A stretch of DNA of 64,000 bases. Source: Arthrobacter sp. StoSoilB22. Lineage in GTDB: Bacteria; Actinomycetota; Actinomycetes; Actinomycetales; Micrococcaceae. Positions 50,778 to 59,488 of the stretch are shown one piece after another. Under the pieces are notes generated by a model. That model did no database searches. It worked only from the letters and a program-made list of their open reading frames with translations, and was not told the origin of the DNA. The stretch covers positions 2,232,001 through 2,296,000 of the forward strand of contig NZ_AP024652.1 of the NCBI RefSeq assembly GCF_019977315.1, read 5' to 3'. Positions within the stretch are counted from its first letter, which is position 1. Every line of letters begins with the position of its first letter. The translations under genes and the position numbers were made by a program.

Positions 50778-50807
50778 AAGGACCCCTGCCTCCGGGCAGG
50801 GGTCCTT
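50778..50807 (+). terminator. Terminator after rpsA
   Basis: A perfect 13-bp stem AAGGACCCCTGCC / GGCAGGGGTCCTT with loop TCCG, followed by CTGCTTT. Confidence 0.9.
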
Positions 50808-50903
50808 CTGCTTTCGGCCCCTACATCGCATCTGTTTCCTCCCGACGCACCCTTAACCACTGGTGCAATAGGCGGCAACGGGCGCGCTGCCGGGATGAGC
50901 ATA

Positions 50904-50958
50904 GGTGCAAACGGCGTTAGGGGGTGTAAACGGCGTTAGGGGTGCGAACGCAGTTCAG
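50904..50958. repeat. 18-bp tandem repeat, about three copies
   Basis: GGTGCAAACGGCGTTAGG at 50904-50921, GGTGTAAACGGCGTTAGG at 50923-50940 and a divergent third copy from 50941. It lies between the rpsA terminator and the end of the YigZ gene, whose last codons overlap the third copy. Confidence 0.8.
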
Positions 50959-51644
50959 TAGGGGACGTCCACCCATTCGGTGCCCTGTGGCAGCAGCTCA
51001 AGAGTTCCTGCGGTGAGGGACGCCAGCCGGGCGTGGGCCTCGGAGATGGCACCTGCATCGTCAGGCAAAGCCACTCGAAGAACCGTGTGCCGGGCTTCAT
51101 ATCCGGTTTTCGCCATGACATACCCGGCGCCGCGAAGTTCGTTTTCCAAACGACCAGCCTCCGCGTGGGGGACGTCAATGGAGCACAGGCGCAGTCTTCG
51201 CCGCTGAACCAACAGTGCCAGGTCCAAGGCGGCGGACACCGACTCGGAGTACGCGCGGACCAGGCCGCCTGCGCCCAGGAGGATCCCGCCGAAATAGCGC
51301 ACGACGACGACACTGACGTCGCTAAGGTTCGTCACCTTGGGTGAGGTCTCCCTTTTGACGAGTGCCTCCAGCATGGGGACACCTGCCGTACCCGAGGGTT
51401 CGCCGTCATCGCTGGAGCGTTGGATCATGCGATCGGGCCCTATGACGAAAGCTGAGCAATGGTGGCGGGCGTCGTAAAATTCACGGCGAAGGTCACTGAC
51501 CAATGAGCGTGCTGTTTCCTCATCGGGTGCGCGCCGGAGGACTGTGATGAAGCGGGATCTGCGGATCTCCAGTTCGTTGCGGAAATCCGCACCGGCCGCG
51601 ATGGTCGTATACGTCGTAGCGCGGCTGCCATCCTCATTTTCCAC
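50955..51644 (-). CDS. YigZ/IMPACT family protein
   Basis: A 229-residue protein of the UPF0029 family. The N-terminal Impact domain (about 20-130) has KSRF-like IRRSRFITVL, ARHHCSAFVIG, SSDDGEPSGTAGVPML and the conserved VVVVRYFGGILLGAGGLVRAYSE. The C-terminal DUF1949 ferredoxin-like domain follows. Members influence translation in eukaryotes, with a bacterial role unknown. Divergent from coaE by 22 bp. Confidence 0.92.
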   Translation of the reverse strand: MENEDGSRATTYTTIAAGADFRNELEIRRSRFITVLRRAPDEETARSLVSDLRREFYDARHHCSAFVIGPDRMIQRSSDDGEPSGTAGVPMLEALVKRETSPKVTNLSDVSVVVVRYFGGILLGAGGLVRAYSESVSAALDLALLVQRRRLRLCSIDVPHAEAGRLENELRGAGYVMAKTGYEARHTVLRVALPDDAGAISEAHARLASLTAGTLELLPQGTEWVDVPY

Positions 51645-51666
51645 CGCTTCAGTCTAGTGTTGGAGG

Positions 51667-52905
51667 GTGTTGAAGATTGGGTTGACTGGCGGCATCGCCT
51701 CGGGAAAATCGTCGGTGGCGTCCAGGTTGCGGGAACTTGGTGCAATCCTGGTGGACGCAGATCTTATTGCGCGTGAGGTGGTGGAGCCCGGAACTCCTGG
51801 CCTGGAGCGGGTTGTTGGGGCCTTCGGTCCCGGCATCCTCGACGCCAATGGCAGGCTTGACCGGCCGAAGCTCGGTTCCATGGTGTTTCAGGACCCTTCC
51901 CAACGCGAAGTTCTCAACAGCATCATCCATCCGCTGGTCCGGGAGGTTGCTGCGGCAATCGTGGCCAGTGCGGGACCTGGTGACATCGTGGTCCAGGACA
52001 TTCCACTTCTTGTCGAAACCGGGCAGGGCAGCAACTTCCATTTGGTAGTGGTGGTGGATGCCCCGGATGACGTCCGCGTTCAACGCATGGTGGAGTTTCG
52101 GCAGATGACCACGGAGGACGCGTTGGCTCGTATGGCCTCACAGGCTACGCGAGCAGAACGCAACGCCGCTGCCGACGTCGTCCTGGACAACTCCGGAACC
52201 CGGGAGCAGTTGCTCGCCGCGGTGGATGCTTTATGGACGCACCGCCTGGCGCCCTTCGCGGAGAACCTCCAACGGAGCACCAGGGCCCCGCGCGAAACCG
52301 GGCCGGTCATGAACGCTTCCAAGGCGGAGTGGATTGCGCAGGCGCAGCGGTTGGCTGAACGCATCACCGCTGCAGCTCCCCACGAGATCCTTGCAGTGGA
52401 TCACGTCGGCTCTACCTCGGTGCCAGGGATGGCGGCAAAGGACGTGATCGACCTTCAACTCGCCGTGGCTGACCTTGAGACAGCAGACCGCATTGCTCCT
52501 GCCCTCGCCGCGGCCGGTTTCCCCGCCGTGCCCGATTCCCATCAGGACACCCCGAAGCCACCGGAACTGGATCCCGCGCTATGGCAGAAACGGTTCCACG
52601 CCAACGCTGATCCGGGCCGTGCGGTGAACCTGCACGTCCGGGTGGCCGGCTCACCCGGATGGCGGTACGCACTGCTGTTCCGCGACTGGTTACGGGCAGA
52701 ACAGTCTGCGGCGGAACTGTATCAAGCACACAAACATGAAGTGGCGGCCACGCACGCCGGGGACCAGGGCACTGCTGCCTACGCCGACGCAAAGGAGCCG
52801 TGGTTCACAGAGGTCGCTTGGCCACTCATGGATGCGTGGGCCACCCGCACAGGGTGGATGCCGCCGTCGTATATCTCTTCTGCTGAAGGCAAACGCGGAC
52901 AGTAG
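51667..52905 (+). CDS. coaE: Dephospho-CoA kinase fused to a GrpB domain
   Basis: A 412-residue two-domain protein. Residues 1-200 are CoaE, which phosphorylates dephospho-CoA in the last step of CoA synthesis: P-loop GLTGGIASGKSSV (5-17), DADLIAREVV, HPLVRE, and the lid with DIPLLVE. Residues about 220-405 are a GrpB/UPF0157 domain (VDHVGSTSVPGMAAKDVIDLQLAV, NLHVRVAGSPGWRYALLFRDWLR), related to nucleotidyltransferases. The same fusion is found in mycobacteria, where the C-terminal part affects folding or activity of the kinase. GTG 51667 or TTG 51670 may be the start, as GGAGG is immediately upstream. Confidence 0.95.
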   Translation: MLKIGLTGGIASGKSSVASRLRELGAILVDADLIAREVVEPGTPGLERVVGAFGPGILDANGRLDRPKLGSMVFQDPSQREVLNSIIHPLVREVAAAIVASAGPGDIVVQDIPLLVETGQGSNFHLVVVVDAPDDVRVQRMVEFRQMTTEDALARMASQATRAERNAAADVVLDNSGTREQLLAAVDALWTHRLAPFAENLQRSTRAPRETGPVMNASKAEWIAQAQRLAERITAAAPHEILAVDHVGSTSVPGMAAKDVIDLQLAVADLETADRIAPALAAAGFPAVPDSHQDTPKPPELDPALWQKRFHANADPGRAVNLHVRVAGSPGWRYALLFRDWLRAEQSAAELYQAHKHEVAATHAGDQGTAAYADAKEPWFTEVAWPLMDAWATRTGWMPPSYISSAEGKRGQ

Positions 52906-52935
52906 CTGTCCTAGGGCAGGAGTAGATTGGTTTAT

Positions 52936-55032
52936 ATGAGTCTTGCCCAGGAGATCAACCGTGTGGTCGCGCCCTTCGAAGTAATCAGTGAATTCAAACC
53001 TGCCGGCGATCAGCCCACCGCTATCGCGGAACTGACCGAGCGAATCAACAACGGCGAAAAAGACGTTGTCCTCCTTGGCGCCACAGGTACAGGTAAGAGT
53101 GCAACGACGGCGTGGCTCATCGAACAGGTCCAGCGACCCACCCTGGTGATGGTCCAAAACAAGACACTCGCCGCGCAGCTGGCCAATGAGTTCAGGGAAC
53201 TGCTGCCCAACAACGCGGTGGAATACTTCGTGTCCTACTATGACTACTACCAACCTGAGGCCTACGTAGCGCAGACGGATACTTTCATTGAGAAGGATTC
53301 CTCCATCAATGAGGAAGTGGAAAGACTCCGTCACTCCGCCACCAATGCGTTGCTGACCCGACGCGACGTCATCGTGGTGGCCACGGTTTCCTGCATTTAT
53401 GGCCTGGGCACGCCCGAGGAATACATCGCCGGCATGGTCACGCTCCGCAAGGGCGCAGAGATGAACCGCGACCACCTTCTCCGGAAGTTTGTCTCCATGC
53501 AGTACGCCCGGAATGACATGGATTTCCACCGGGGTACCTTCCGGGTCCGCGGCGACACCGTGGAGATCATTCCCATGTATGAAGAACTCGCCATCAGGAT
53601 TGAGTTCTTCGGCGATGAGATCGAGAACATTCAAACGCTCCATCCCCTCACCGGCGAAGTGCTGCGGGACGAAGAAGAAATGTATGTTTTCCCGGCCTCA
53701 CACTACGTGGCTGGTCCGGAGCGGATGGCCCGCGCCATCAAGCGGATTGAGGACGAACTTGCTGACCGTTTGAAGGTCCTCGAAGGCCAAAACAAGCTTG
53801 TCGAAGCCCAACGGCTGCGGATGCGCACAACATACGACCTCGAAATGATGCAGCAGATGGGTTTCTGCAACGGCATCGAGAACTATTCCGTCCATATCGA
53901 TGGCCGCGAACCCGGAACGGCGCCACACTGCCTGATCGACTACTTCCCTGATGATTTCCTTCTGGTAGTGGATGAATCACACGTCACCATTCCGCAGATC
54001 GGTGCCATGTACGAGGGCGACATGTCCCGCAAGCGGAACCTCGTGGACTTCGGCTTCCGCCTTCCCTCGGCCATGGACAACCGGCCCCTGAAGTGGGACG
54101 AATTCCTGGAGCGCATCGGCCAGACCGTCTATCTGTCCGCAACGCCGGGTAAGTACGAGCTCGGCAAAGCCGACGGCTACGTCCAGCAGATCATCCGCCC
54201 CACCGGCCTTATCGATCCCGAGGTCGTGGTCAAGCCCACCAAGGGTCAAATCGACGACCTCCTCGGTGAAATCAGGACCCGGACGGAGAAGAATGAACGC
54301 GTTCTTGTCACCACGCTCACCAAGCGCATGGCGGAGGACCTGACGGACTACCTCGTGGGCCACGGAGTGAAGGTTGAGTATTTGCACTCCGACGTCGACA
54401 CCCTGCGGCGTGTGGAACTGCTCCGCGAACTCCGGATGGGCGTGTTCGATGTCCTGGTTGGCATCAACCTCCTCCGTGAAGGCCTCGACCTGCCTGAAGT
54501 TTCCCTCGTGAGTATCCTCGACGCTGACAAAGAAGGGTTCCTGCGATCCTCAACCTCCTTGATCCAGACCATCGGCCGCGCAGCGCGTAACGTGTCCGGC
54601 CAAGTCCATATGTACGCGGACAGGATCACCGACTCCATGGCCCACGCCATCGAGGAGACCAACCGACGCCGCGCCATCCAGGTTCAGTACAACACGGACC
54701 ATGGCATTGATCCTCAGCCATTGCGCAAAAAGATTGCCGACATAACCGATCAGCTGGCTAAGGAAGACGCAGACACCCAGGAACTGCTCAATAACAACCG
54801 GCTCGCCAAGGGGGGCAAGCGCAAGACGTCCGCAAAGGGTGCCGCCACCGTACGCCAGGACGGTCTTGCCGCAGCTCCAGCCGAAGACCTTGTGGGCCTC
54901 ATTGAGCAACTAACAGAACAGATGCACGGGGCGGCTGCAGAACTCCAGTTCGAAGTCGCCGCCCGCATCCGTGACGAAGTCAAGGAGTTGAAGCGCGAAT
55001 TACGCCAGATGCAGTCCGCCGGGCACGCCTAA
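52936..55032 (+). CDS. uvrB: Excinuclease ABC subunit B
   Basis: A 698-residue UvrB. Walker A is GATGTGKS (48-55). The damage-verifying beta-hairpin is [21 protein letters not shown], motif II is LLVVDESH, and motif VI is [11 protein letters not shown]. The UvrC/UvrA-interacting UVR helix pair is at the C-terminus ([22 protein letters not shown]). It loads at lesions found by UvrA during nucleotide excision repair. ATG 52936 ([11 protein letters not shown]) is preferred to an in-frame start three codons earlier. Confidence 0.98.
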   Translation: MSLAQEINRVVAPFEVISEFKPAGDQPTAIAELTERINNGEKDVVLLGATGTGKSATTAWLIEQVQRPTLVMVQNKTLAAQLANEFRELLPNNAVEYFVSYYDYYQPEAYVAQTDTFIEKDSSINEEVERLRHSATNALLTRRDVIVVATVSCIYGLGTPEEYIAGMVTLRKGAEMNRDHLLRKFVSMQYARNDMDFHRGTFRVRGDTVEIIPMYEELAIRIEFFGDEIENIQTLHPLTGEVLRDEEEMYVFPASHYVAGPERMARAIKRIEDELADRLKVLEGQNKLVEAQRLRMRTTYDLEMMQQMGFCNGIENYSVHIDGREPGTAPHCLIDYFPDDFLLVVDESHVTIPQIGAMYEGDMSRKRNLVDFGFRLPSAMDNRPLKWDEFLERIGQTVYLSATPGKYELGKADGYVQQIIRPTGLIDPEVVVKPTKGQIDDLLGEIRTRTEKNERVLVTTLTKRMAEDLTDYLVGHGVKVEYLHSDVDTLRRVELLRELRMGVFDVLVGINLLREGLDLPEVSLVSILDADKEGFLRSSTSLIQTIGRAARNVSGQVHMYADRITDSMAHAIEETNRRRAIQVQYNTDHGIDPQPLRKKIADITDQLAKEDADTQELLNNNRLAKGGKRKTSAKGAATVRQDGLAAAPAEDLVGLIEQLTEQMHGAAAELQFEVAARIRDEVKELKRELRQMQSAGHA

Positions 55033-55044
55033 GGTAAGGTTTAG

Positions 55045-55170
55045 GTCACGTAGGGGAGTATCCCAAGCGCTACATCCGTCAGCACGCAAGGCACAGATGC
55101 CTCGCCGGATCTAGCGGGCCGCCAATTTTTGCATTCACCGCACCCTGGCAGGCCGGAGAGACTTACACCG
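55045..55170 (+). ncRNA. yybP-ykoY manganese riboswitch upstream of terC
   Basis: The RNA has the family hallmarks: GTAGGGGAGTA at 55050-55060 at the 5' side and GGAGAGACTTAC at 55154-55165 at the 3' side. The outer helix pairs GTAGG with CTTAC. Between them are a helix (CGCTA-ATCCG against CGGAT-TAGCG) capped by GGCA/TGCC, and a second helix (GGCC-GCC against GGC-GGCC), which builds the expected junction. The RNA lies directly before a TerC-family gene, the classical target of this Mn2+ sensor. Assignment comes from motif and context without a covariance search. Confidence 0.85.
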
Positions 55171-55192
55171 CTTTCCCGTACCCTGCGAAAGG
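55171..55192 (+). promoter_or_regulatory. Hairpin masking the terC ribosome site
   Basis: CTTTC (55171-55175) can pair with GAAAG (55187-55191), and the latter is the ribosome site (GAAAGG) 8 nt before the terC ATG. It follows the riboswitch directly, so metal-dependent release of the ribosome site is a reasonable model. Confidence 0.55.
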
Positions 55193-55200
55193 CACCTTTA

Positions 55201-56229
55201 ATGCAGCTTCCCGTCTGGTTTGAGATCGGCTCCTTTGTCGTTCTCGGAATCATCCTGCTCATCGACCTCCTGTTGGTCGTCAAGCGTCCCCACGAACCTT
55301 CCATGAAGGAAGCCGGCCTCTGGGTCGGCTTCTATGTAGGACTGGCGCTGCTGTTCGCAGTAGCCATGTTCGCATTCGCCGGTCCCGAATATGGGGGCCA
55401 GTTCGTCGCAGGGTGGGTCACTGAGTACAGCCTCAGCATCGACAACCTCTTTGTGTTCATCATCATCATGGCCCGCTTCTCGGTGCCCCGTAAGTACCAG
55501 CAGGAAGTGCTGATGGTGGGCATCATCATCGCGCTGATCCTTCGCGGAATCTTCATCGCCCTGGGTGCAGTAGTGATCGAGCAGTTCAGCTGGGTCTTCT
55601 ACATCTTCGGCGCGTTCCTCCTCTGGACTGCGTGGAAGCAAGCCAAGGATTCCGGTGAAGACGAAGAAGAGGGCGCCGAGAACCCGCTGATCGGTCGCCT
55701 CCGCAAGGTCTTGCCGATGTCCGAGAAGTTCGACGGCAACAAAATCCGCACGGTGGTGGACGGCAAGAAGGTCTTCACCCCCATGCTGATCGTCTTCGTG
55801 ACCATTGGCTTGACCGACCTCCTGTTCGCCGTTGACTCCATCCCCGCTATCTTCGGCCTGACCCAGAGCGCCTTCATCGTCTTTACGGCGAACATCTTCG
55901 CGTTGATGGGCCTGCGTCAGCTGTACTTCCTCCTCGGCGGGCTCATGACACGTCTGGTGTACCTCAAGCACGCCCTATCCGTGATCCTGGCCTTCATCGG
56001 CGTCAAGCTTGTCCTGCACGCCATGCACGTCAATGAGCTCCCGTTCATCAACGGCGGCCAGCACATTGAGTGGGCTCCTGAGATCCCCACTTACGTATCG
56101 TTGGCCGTCATTGTCGGTACCATCATCATTGCTGTCGTAGCCAGCCTGATGAGCCCCGCAGCACGCCAGGCGAAGCTGGATGCGCGTTTGGAAGAGGACG
56201 CACGCAAGAGCATGAGCGAGGCAGAGTAA
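55201..56229 (+). CDS. TerC-family integral membrane protein
   Basis: A 342-residue membrane protein with about eight hydrophobic segments. The paired acidic motifs are EYSLSIDNLFVFIIIMARF (about 72-90) and GLTDLLFAVDSIPAIFGLT (about 203-221). A charged cytoplasmic loop (EDEEEGAENP) lies between the halves. Homologues (Alx, MeeF/MeeY) export Mn2+, often to load secreted enzymes. The yybP-ykoY riboswitch upstream supports a manganese role here. ATG 55201 is preferred to a longer frame that would run through the riboswitch. Confidence 0.93.
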   Translation: MQLPVWFEIGSFVVLGIILLIDLLLVVKRPHEPSMKEAGLWVGFYVGLALLFAVAMFAFAGPEYGGQFVAGWVTEYSLSIDNLFVFIIIMARFSVPRKYQQEVLMVGIIIALILRGIFIALGAVVIEQFSWVFYIFGAFLLWTAWKQAKDSGEDEEEGAENPLIGRLRKVLPMSEKFDGNKIRTVVDGKKVFTPMLIVFVTIGLTDLLFAVDSIPAIFGLTQSAFIVFTANIFALMGLRQLYFLLGGLMTRLVYLKHALSVILAFIGVKLVLHAMHVNELPFINGGQHIEWAPEIPTYVSLAVIVGTIIIAVVASLMSPAARQAKLDARLEEDARKSMSEAE

Positions 56230-56258
56230 CTGACCTCCAAAAGTTGTAGTCTCGTGAA

Positions 56259-57611
56259 GTGACTACCACTTCAACTACGGCGCTGGACCCACAACGGGTT
56301 CAGCGCCGTACTGTTTTCCTGCTCAGTTCCGCGCAGTTGCTCAGCGGCGTCGGCAATGGCGCCACACTCTCCATTGGGTCCTTGCTGGCCGTGGATTTGT
56401 CCGGATCCGAAGCCTGGGCGGGATCCATCACCACCGTCCTGACACTGGCTGCCGCAATCGCAGCACTGCCGCTGGCTCGCTTGGCTGAGGCCCGCGGACG
56501 GCGCGTGGGCCTTGTCACCGGGTTGGTAGCTGCGATGGTCGGTGCACTGCTCATCATCGCCTCAGTCATGAGCCAGTCTTTCGTTCTACTTTTGCTGGGC
56601 GCAGCCTTCCTCGGCCTGGGCACTGCCGCTAACCTGCAGGCCCGGTTCGCCGCCGTCGACCTCGCTGAACCGGAGCGCCGGGGCCGATCATTGTCCACCG
56701 TGGTCTGGGCCATCACCATCGGAGCCGTGGCTGGGCCCAACCTGATCCAGCCCGGAGCCGCAGTGGGGGAGGCACTTGGCCTGCCGCCCATCGCAGGTCC
56801 CTTCGTGTTCTCCGCTGTGGGACTTTTCCTGGCAGCCGGACTGTTGTTCGCAGGCTTGAGGCCGGATCCACTACTGCTGTCCCGTCGGCTGGCTGCTCAC
56901 GTTGGGGCTGGTGACGATCCAGGGGCGCAACCCGTCCGGGGTACCATCCGGTCCGGTCTTCGCGCCGTTCGTGCATCACCCCAGGCGGTGTTGGCGCTGG
57001 CGGCAGTCGTCGCCGCCCATGGCGTCATGGTGGCCGTTATGTCCATGACACCGCTGCATCTCCAACAGCTTGTGGGTGGAAGCCATGATGGACACCATGG
57101 TGGGACCACGGACAGCACGGATGCCCTGGTGGTTATTGGGCTAACGATCTCCCTTCACATTGCCGGCATGTTCGCCCTGTCGCCCCTCTGGGGGTGGCTG
57201 ACGGACAAGGCCGGCCGCTTCCAGACCATTGCCATGGGGCACGGGCTCCTGTTGGTGGCGGTGTTCATCGCCGGATTCGGCCAGCGTGAACCTGTGTTGG
57301 TCACTGTGGGGCTGATATTCCTCGGACTGGGATGGTCTGCGGCAACCATTGCCGGGTCAACGCTCTTGGCCGAAAGCGTCGAACCCGAACAACGGGTCAC
57401 TGTGCAAGGCGTCTCGGACACCCTGATGGGTGCCGCAGGAGCACTCGGCGGCGCAACGTCCGGCCTGCTCTTAGCCTGGATCGGCTATCAGGGGCTCAAC
57501 ATCGCTTCAAGCCTTCTGGCGGCAGCAGTGTTGGCCTTGACGGCCGTCATTGCTGTCCGCCAGCGTACGTCGGCCGCGGGGAGCGGACCACTGGAGAACA
57601 CATCCACCTAG
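56259..57611 (+). CDS. MFS transporter
   Basis: A 450-residue, 12-segment major facilitator. The loop after segment 2 has LARLAEARGRRVGL. A large His-rich loop (GGSHDGHHGGTTDS) lies between the halves and is suggestive of metal contact. A LAESVEPEQRVTVQGVSDTLMG segment occurs near the end. Substrate unknown. The GTG start lies inside a small hairpin, and a strong hairpin covers codons about 7-18. There is no clear ribosome site. Only 29 bp separate it from terC, so co-transcription is possible. Its TAG overlaps the stop of the convergent hydrolase gene (CTAG). Confidence 0.88.
   Translation: MTTTSTTALDPQRVQRRTVFLLSSAQLLSGVGNGATLSIGSLLAVDLSGSEAWAGSITTVLTLAAAIAALPLARLAEARGRRVGLVTGLVAAMVGALLIIASVMSQSFVLLLLGAAFLGLGTAANLQARFAAVDLAEPERRGRSLSTVVWAITIGAVAGPNLIQPGAAVGEALGLPPIAGPFVFSAVGLFLAAGLLFAGLRPDPLLLSRRLAAHVGAGDDPGAQPVRGTIRSGLRAVRASPQAVLALAAVVAAHGVMVAVMSMTPLHLQQLVGGSHDGHHGGTTDSTDALVVIGLTISLHIAGMFALSPLWGWLTDKAGRFQTIAMGHGLLLVAVFIAGFGQREPVLVTVGLIFLGLGWSAATIAGSTLLAESVEPEQRVTVQGVSDTLMGAAGALGGATSGLLLAWIGYQGLNIASSLLAAAVLALTAVIAVRQRTSAAGSGPLENTST
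56276..56310 (+). terminator. Terminator-like hairpin inside the start of the MFS gene
   Basis: TACGGCGCTG (56276-56285) pairs perfectly with CAGCGCCGTA (56301-56310). The stem continues with one G-T pair and ACCC/GGGT to the loop ACAAC, and CTGTTTTCC follows. It lies just after the terC stop but within the first codons of the next gene, so it may end terC transcription or attenuate the transporter. Confidence 0.65.
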
Positions 57612-58951
57612 CGCTGGGCGCGCACCATGCCCAAGAGCTTCCTGAAGATGCCCTCACCGTCTTCACCGATGCCATCATGGTGGAAGTCCGATGTGACCCA
57701 GGCCTGAAGACCTCGCACGGCTGCAGCGGTCTCCAGCGAGAGATCGTGGTCCACGTAGATATCGTCTTTGTACACGGCTGCCGCTACGGGCACGCTGTTG
57801 GATGCCAACCGGGCGGGGTCATACAACGGTTTCCAGTCTTTCCGGGCCGCGAGGTGTTCGGCGACTTCCCGCAGGGGAACAAGCGCCGGATCCTGTTCGA
57901 AGTACCAGGGGTAAACCATTTCTCCCGTGAGCAGCGGCTCGACTACTTCAGGCTTGAACTCCGGGTAGTCCTCAAGAACACGCCAAGCAGCCCAATTGGT
58001 TGCCTCGCCTTGGCCGTAGATGGATTCGTGCAGGACGGCATAGAGCGGATTGGCCGCACGGCTCACGAGTGCCCGTACCTGTTCCAGGAAAGATTCGGAC
58101 AACCGCTCACCGGTGAGCGTGCTGATGAACGCGTCTTCCAGAAGGTAGTGGAGCCCATCCACCCTGGTGTTTCCGCCCAGGAAGGATCCCACCATCTGGA
58201 AACGCTCAGGAGTCAGCCGTTCACCGCTGGCCAGGAGTTCAGGGTGCTGCTCCAGATGACGGGCGATTCGCGTGACCTTTTCCCGGTCCTCCGGGTACCA
58301 CGAGAAATACTCGGCGTTCCTTGCGGCAACCCGACGGAACGTTGCCTGGTAAACGCGGTCTGCTGAACCGTGGAGCGGGGCCAGGCCACCGGTGATCAGC
58401 ACCTCACGCAAACCCTCCGGCGCAAAGGACAGATACGTCAGCGCACAGAATCCACCGAAGCTCTGTCCCAGCACCGACCACGGCCCGGAGCCCAGAACGC
58501 CCCGGATGTACTCGGCATCGGCCACGATGGAATCAGCGCGGAAATGGGTCAGGTAGTCCGCTTGCGCTGCGGCGTCGCCACGGAGCTCCAATGACTGCCG
58601 CTCAATCGGAGTGGATAAACCCGTGCCGCGTTGATCAAGCATCAGGATGCGGAAGTCCTTGGCGGCCGCCTTCATCCAGCCGGACAGTGACGTGACGCGG
58701 TTACCCCGGCCGCCTGGCCCACCCTGGAGGTACAGCAGCCACGGCAGCTTGGCGGCCTCTTGCGGCGAATGGCTGGTGGAAGAGTATTCCCGCGCAAAGA
58801 TGGTGATCGTCTCTTCGGGGACCAGCTCCTGGTGCACCAAGGGAACCGTAAAATAATGCTCCGCCGTCCGGAGTCCACGAAATTCGTGGCGGGCTTGGAT
58901 GCGGTGCCCGCCGGCGGAGGGCCGCTGGTCAGCCACTGACGATTCAGCCAT
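57608..58951 (-). CDS. Alpha/beta hydrolase, proline iminopeptidase-like
   Basis: A 447-residue S33-type hydrolase. The oxyanion motif is YLQGGPGGRG, then LDQRGTGLSTP, the nucleophile elbow GQSFGGFCALTYL, and the C-terminal acid/His region (AAVYKDDIYVDH, VTSDFHHDGI). It should release N-terminal proline or other residues from peptides. ATG 58951 overlaps the acetyltransferase stop (ATGGCTGA), so the two are coupled. Its stop overlaps that of the MFS gene. Confidence 0.92.
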   Translation of the reverse strand: MAESSVADQRPSAGGHRIQARHEFRGLRTAEHYFTVPLVHQELVPEETITIFAREYSSTSHSPQEAAKLPWLLYLQGGPGGRGNRVTSLSGWMKAAAKDFRILMLDQRGTGLSTPIERQSLELRGDAAAQADYLTHFRADSIVADAEYIRGVLGSGPWSVLGQSFGGFCALTYLSFAPEGLREVLITGGLAPLHGSADRVYQATFRRVAARNAEYFSWYPEDREKVTRIARHLEQHPELLASGERLTPERFQMVGSFLGGNTRVDGLHYLLEDAFISTLTGERLSESFLEQVRALVSRAANPLYAVLHESIYGQGEATNWAAWRVLEDYPEFKPEVVEPLLTGEMVYPWYFEQDPALVPLREVAEHLAARKDWKPLYDPARLASNSVPVAAAVYKDDIYVDHDLSLETAAAVRGLQAWVTSDFHHDGIGEDGEGIFRKLLGMVRAQR

Positions 58952-59456
58952 GGGTGAGAGCCTCTTTCGCCTCACCGATGCTCGTCCCGTACGCCTGGAG
59001 TGCGTCGCCCGTCAGCCTGAACGTTGACCATTCCTCCATTGGGAATGCACCGAGGTTCTTGTAGAAGTTGATGGAGGGTTCGTTCCAGTTCAGGACGCTC
59101 CACTCCACCCGGGCGTAACCGCGTTCGACGGCGGTGGTGGCCAGATACTGCAAGAGCGCCTTCCCGTGGCCCTCGCCACGGGCATCCGGAACCACGTAGA
59201 GGTCCTCAAGATAGATGCCGTGGACGCCCTCCCAGGTGGAGTAGTTCAGGAACCAGAGCGCGAAACCCTGAACTGTGCCCGCACTGTTTTCCGCAATGGT
59301 GGCGTAGACACGTGGATTCTCGCCAAAGAGTACTTCGGTGAGCATGGCCGGGGTGTTCTTCACGGCGTCCGGTTCCTTTTCGTAGATCGCAAGGTCGTGG
59401 ATCATCCGAAGGATGGCAGGGACGTCTTCAATGGTGGCGGGGCGGATTACACTCAT
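58944..59456 (-). CDS. GNAT N-acetyltransferase, diamine/thialysine type
   Basis: A 170-residue GNAT enzyme of the SSAT group: IRPATIEDVPAILRMIHDLAIYEK at the N-terminus, GIYLEDLYVVPDARGEGHGKALLQYLA (acetyl-CoA loop, RGEGHGK) and WNEPSINFYKNLGA. Members acetylate polyamines or thialysine. It is cotranscribed with the downstream hydrolase by an 8-bp overlap, which suggests joint work on small peptides or amines; that link is an inference. Confidence 0.93.
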   Translation of the reverse strand: MSVIRPATIEDVPAILRMIHDLAIYEKEPDAVKNTPAMLTEVLFGENPRVYATIAENSAGTVQGFALWFLNYSTWEGVHGIYLEDLYVVPDARGEGHGKALLQYLATTAVERGYARVEWSVLNWNEPSINFYKNLGAFPMEEWSTFRLTGDALQAYGTSIGEAKEALTHG

Positions 59457-59488
59457 GCATTCGAGCTTACTAGGGGCCCGCGGGCTTC

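Noticed and set aside
49106..50902. A 598-codon open frame antisense to rpsA
   Set aside because: It mirrors the strong codon bias of rpsA, has low-complexity Leu/Val/Gly/Asp-rich sequence, crosses the rpsA promoter and terminator, and shows no family motif.
55129..55200. A longer N-terminus for the TerC protein
   Set aside because: The extra codons lie within the manganese riboswitch and the ribosome-site hairpin, and the ATG at 55201 matches the family start.
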